Origin: an uncultured Clostridia bacterium
GTDB lineage: Bacteria; Bacillota; Clostridia; Oscillospirales; JAAYOS01
DNA length: 17,248 nucleotides
Assembly: GCA_944386395.1 (NCBI GenBank)
Contig: CALXAZ010000155.1
Location: 1-17,248, forward strand
Direction: 5' to 3'
Part shown: in pieces, positions 15,021 to 17,248 of the stretch
How the letters are laid out: each line of letters opens with the position of its first letter
Numbering within the stretch: position 1 is the first letter of the stretch
Made by a program: the position numbers and the translations under genes
The notes under the pieces: generated by a model
Seen by the model: only the letters and a program-made list of their open reading frames with translations
Told to the model about the DNA's origin: nothing
Database searches by the model: none

Positions 15021-17248
15021 ATTATTGATATCGACAAGCTCGATGTTGTGTACCGAGTAGCGGCTTTTCAGGCTGTTTGCCATTGCGTTTGCGGTGTCAA
15101 TGGATGTAAGGCAGGGGATGTTGCGTTCAACAGTTTTGCGGCGTATTTTCACGCTATCACGGGAAGGTATGCGTCCCTTTGAGGAGGTGGAGATAACATA
15201 ATTTATCTTTCCGCTTTCGATGAGGGTGAGCGTATTGTCGGAGGATTCGTGGATCTTTTTTACCGGGGTGGCTGGAATGCCGGAATCCTCAAGCACCTTT
15301 GCGGTTCCCTCGGTTGCATATATCCGGAAGCCGAGAACCTGGAAACGCTTTGCGGTATCTGCAATTTCAGCCTTGTCGCTGTCACGGACGGTGATAAATA
15401 TGCCTCCATCCTTTTCCATGCGATAGCCCGCGGCTACAAGACCCTTGTAAAGAGCTTCCTCAAGCGAGCTTGCGATACCGAGTACCTCTCCGGTGGATTT
15501 CATCTCGGGACCGAGATGTGTATCAACATCGATAAGCTTCTCAAATGAGAATACCGGCACTTTTACAGCAACATATGGCGGGACTGGATAAAGCCCGGTT
15601 CCATAACCCATGTCTTTCAGCTTTTCTCCAAGCATGGCGCGTGTAGCCAGGTCGACCATAGGTACTCCGGTCACTTTGCTTATATATGGAATTGTGCGGG
15701 AGGAGCGCGGGTTTACCTCGATTACATATAGCTCGCCCTGATAGATGAGATATTGTATGTTGACAAGCCCGACAGTTTTCAGGGAAAGCGCCAGACGCTT
15801 TGTACAGTCGACTATTATCTCCGTCATATCCTCGTTTATGTTCCACGCGGGATATACTGCAATAGAGTCGCCGGAATGGATGCCAGCACGCTCAATATGC
15901 TCCATGATACCCGGGATAAGGATGTCTTCGCCATCGCATATCGCGTCGACTTCGAGCTCGGTACCCATAAGGTATTTGTCTATAAGTACAGGGTTTTCAA
16001 TTTTTTGCGAGAGAATAATACCCATGTATTCAATTATATCTGCATCATTAAAGGCTATTATCATATTCTGTCCGCCAAGGACATAGCTCGGACGCATAAG
16101 CACTGGGTAGCCGACCTTGTTGGCTATTTCGAGAGCCTCATCGCGTGTCATTACAGTGTAACCATTTGGACGCTTTATTTTCAGCTGCTCGAGCAGCTCG
16201 TCAAAACGTTCGCGGTCCTCGGCCATGTCTATGCTGTCGGCAGACGTTCCGAGAATCTTAATGCCCTGGCGATTTAAGAAGTTTGTCAGTTTTATCGCAG
16301 TCTGTCCGCCGAATGCAACGACAACACCATATGGCTTTTCTGTGTAGATGATGTTCATAACATCTTCCGGGGTGAGCGGCTCAAAGTAGAGCCTGTCGGC
16401 AGTGTCGAAGTCGGTGGAGACAGTTTCCGGGTTGTTGTTTACGATGACAACCTCATAACCGGCTTCCTTGAGTGCCCATACGCAGTGGACCGAGGCATAG
16501 TCGAACTCTATGCCTTGCCCTATCCTTATAGGACCTGAACCGAATACAATTATCGTCTTTTTTCGGTCTTTTATCTGGGAGATAAATTCCTCTGCCTCAT
16601 TTTCATCGTCATATGTAGAATAAAAATATGGGGTATCTGCGGAAAACTCTGCGGCGCAGGTATCGACCATTTTGTATACTGCATGTCTTGAATGCTCAAT
16701 TTTGTTTCCGCTTATCCGCTCGATAACGCTATCCGGATAGCCGAGCCTTTTGGCGCGGAGATACAGTTCATCAGACAGAGGAGCAGACTCAAGCTCTCTT
16801 TCGAGATAGACAAGGTTTTTCAGCTTGCTGAGGAACCAGCGGTCGATGGTGGTAATCTGATGTATTTCATCCACAGGTACATCCCGCCGCAGAGCCTCAA
16901 ACACAACGAACAGCCTCTCATCGTCACATACATGAAGCTTTTCAATGAGCTCTGTGTCCGAAAGTAGAGAGATATTTTTGTCGCGCAGGCAGTCGTGGGA
17001 TATTTCGGCTCCGCGCACAGCCTTCATTATTGCCTGCTCAAAAGTTGTGCCTATTGCCATGACCTCTCCGGTTGCCTTCATCTGGGTGCCGAGAAGCCTT
17101 TTGGCGTATACAAATTTGTCAAAAGGCCACTTGGGCATTTTGACAACAACATAGTCAAGTGCGGGTTCAAAGCATGCGCAGGTCTTTCCGGTGACAGCGT
17201 TTGTTATCTCGTCCAAGGTGTATCCTATTGCTATCTTGGTGGCAACCT
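14166..17248 (-). CDS. carB: CarB-DapF fusion: carbamoyl-phosphate synthase large subunit joined to diaminopimelate epimerase (5' partial)
   Basis: One uninterrupted frame runs from the right edge to a TAA at 14166. Its first 742 or so visible residues are CarB from the carboxyphosphate-domain end (VGYTLDE equivalent, IAIGYTLDEI) onward; roughly the first 315 residues lie outside the window. The last 284 residues (from Met at 15020) are a full-length DapF. CarB makes carbamoyl phosphate from glutamine-derived ammonia, bicarbonate and ATP for pyrimidines and arginine. DapF interconverts LL- and meso-diaminopimelate for lysine and peptidoglycan. The joint lies exactly where E. coli CarB ends. 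No stop codon and no ribosome site precede the DapF Met, so a single polypeptide is expected. A missed stop from a sequencing error at the joint is the main alternative. A carA gene is expected upstream, outside the window. Confidence 0.9.
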   Translation of the reverse strand, partial: VATKIAIGYTLDEITNAVTGKTCACFEPALDYVVVKMPKWPFDKFVYAKRLLGTQMKATGEVMAIGTTFEQAIMKAVRGAEISHDCLRDKNISLLSDTELIEKLHVCDDERLFVVFEALRRDVPVDEIHQITTIDRWFLSKLKNLVYLERELESAPLSDELYLRAKRLGYPDSVIERISGNKIEHSRHAVYKMVDTCAAEFSADTPYFYSTYDDENEAEEFISQIKDRKKTIIVFGSGPIRIGQGIEFDYASVHCVWALKEAGYEVVIVNNNPETVSTDFDTADRLYFEPLTPEDVMNIIYTEKPYGVVVAFGGQTAIKLTNFLNRQGIKILGTSADSIDMAEDRERFDELLEQLKIKRPNGYTVMTRDEALEIANKVGYPVLMRPSYVLGGQNMIIAFNDADIIEYMGIILSQKIENPVLIDKYLMGTELEVDAICDGEDILIPGIMEHIERAGIHSGDSIAVYPAWNINEDMTEIIVDCTKRLALSLKTVGLVNIQYLIYQGELYVIEVNPRSSRTIPYISKVTGVPMVDLATRAMLGEKLKDMGYGTGLYPVPPYVAVKVPVFSFEKLIDVDTHLGPEMKSTGEVLGIASSLEEALYKGLVAAGYRMEKDGGIFITVRDSDKAEIADTAKRFQVLGFRIYATEGTAKVLEDSGIPATPVKKIHESSDNTLTLIESGKINYVISTSSKGRIPSRDSVKIRRKTVERNIPCLTSIDTANAMANSLKSRYSVHNIELVDINNMRKERTLTPFAKMQSCGNDFIFFDCFNMDVSNPEGLSIKLADRRYGIGGDGVVLITHSDKADAGMRVFNLDGSEGEICGTAIRCVGKYLYDHGYVTGRDLTIETMSGVKSLRLYKQNGVVTTVSVDMGAVELHPANIPVMLDGNSVINRRVNIRGREHNITCISVGNPHCVIFTDRIDSANMDSICPVIENADIFPERTNIEFVRVLDRRTIRTRTWDRGTGETWASGDGACAAAVAAIENGYCDKNCEITVKLTGGDLKVSYIDGNVKLTGDVTNVFEGTVEL
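15021..17248 (-). other. carB: CarB module of the fusion (oligomerisation, second ATP-grasp and MGS domains)
   Basis: The module is read from the right edge. DEITNAVTGKTCACFEPALDY and a FEKF-like segment close the first ATP-grasp half. An oligomerisation domain follows, with TTIDRWFL and MVDTCAAEF. The second synthetase half is marked by FGSGPIRIGQGIEFDY, NNNPETVSTDFDTADRLYFEP, YVLGGQNM and EVNPRSSRTIP. The methylglyoxal-synthase-like allosteric domain occupies the last 129 residues (ATEGTAKVLEDSG, TSIDTANA) and ends at VDINN. All elements look intact, so this half should be active as a normal CarB. In related enzymes the MGS domain is where UMP or ornithine binds, and here it is the domain that carries the DapF extension. 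Confidence 0.92.

Noticed and set aside
1..17248. CRISPR arrays, tRNA/rRNA genes, insertion sequences, phage or toxin-antitoxin systems
   Set aside because: I found no regular repeat-spacer pattern, no tRNA-like cloverleaf, no transposase or integrase motifs, and no small gene pair typical of toxin-antitoxin loci.

Overview
The window looks like a chromosomal segment of a low-to-middle GC Gram-positive bacterium, most likely a member of the Clostridia. The evidence is strong AGGAGG ribosome binding sites, near-consensus TTGACA-17-TATAAT promoters, compact convergent and divergent operons closed by GC-stem/T-tract terminators, and family content typical of Clostridia (DUF4330, DUF1836, a long multi-pass VanS-like histidine kinase, a TrmH-family methylase). 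I cannot name a genus. There are no rRNA or tRNA genes, CRISPR arrays, insertion sequences or prophage genes that I can see. The longest gene-free stretch is about 230 bp (11997-12223) and it is full of regulatory sequence.

Layout. (1) 1-2561, plus strand: the end of an envelope or polysaccharide cluster, with the tail of an upstream gene, a DUF4330 protein, an O-antigen ligase/Wzy-like polymerase and a small membrane-anchored protein, closed by a perfect palindromic terminator. (2) 2641-3589, minus strand: a DUF1836 MerR-like regulator followed by a small zinc-ribbon protein, driven by a consensus promoter with a perfect 10-bp palindrome in its spacer. (3) 3647-7666, plus strand: a likely operon of TrmH-family RNA methyltransferase, galactokinase, GNAT acetyltransferase and DNA polymerase IV, ending in a bidirectional terminator. 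(4) 7737-9023, minus strand: a 12-TM MFS transporter with its own promoter and operator-like inverted repeat. (5) 9043-12086, minus strand: a two-component system (OmpR-type regulator, then sensor kinase). (6) 12168-14152, plus strand, divergent from the two-component system: two overlapping GNAT genes and a TauE/SafE exporter. The intergenic region between (5) and (6) carries repeated CTGTAAGA elements and a long-range inverted repeat around the regulator promoter. (7) 14166-17248, minus strand, running off the right edge: carbamoyl-phosphate synthase large subunit read in frame, without a stop codon, into a full-length diaminopimelate epimerase.

The most notable observation is the last one. 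CarB and DapF form one continuous reading frame joined at the natural end of CarB, and the DapF half has lost one of the two catalytic cysteines (Ser in its place) along with several neighbouring active-site residues. This is either a bifunctional protein linking carbamoyl phosphate and lysine/peptidoglycan precursor synthesis, or CarB carrying a re-purposed DapF-like module. The remaining genes are mostly recognisable families in ordinary arrangements. The two-component system, the acetyltransferases and the exporter may form one regulatory unit.
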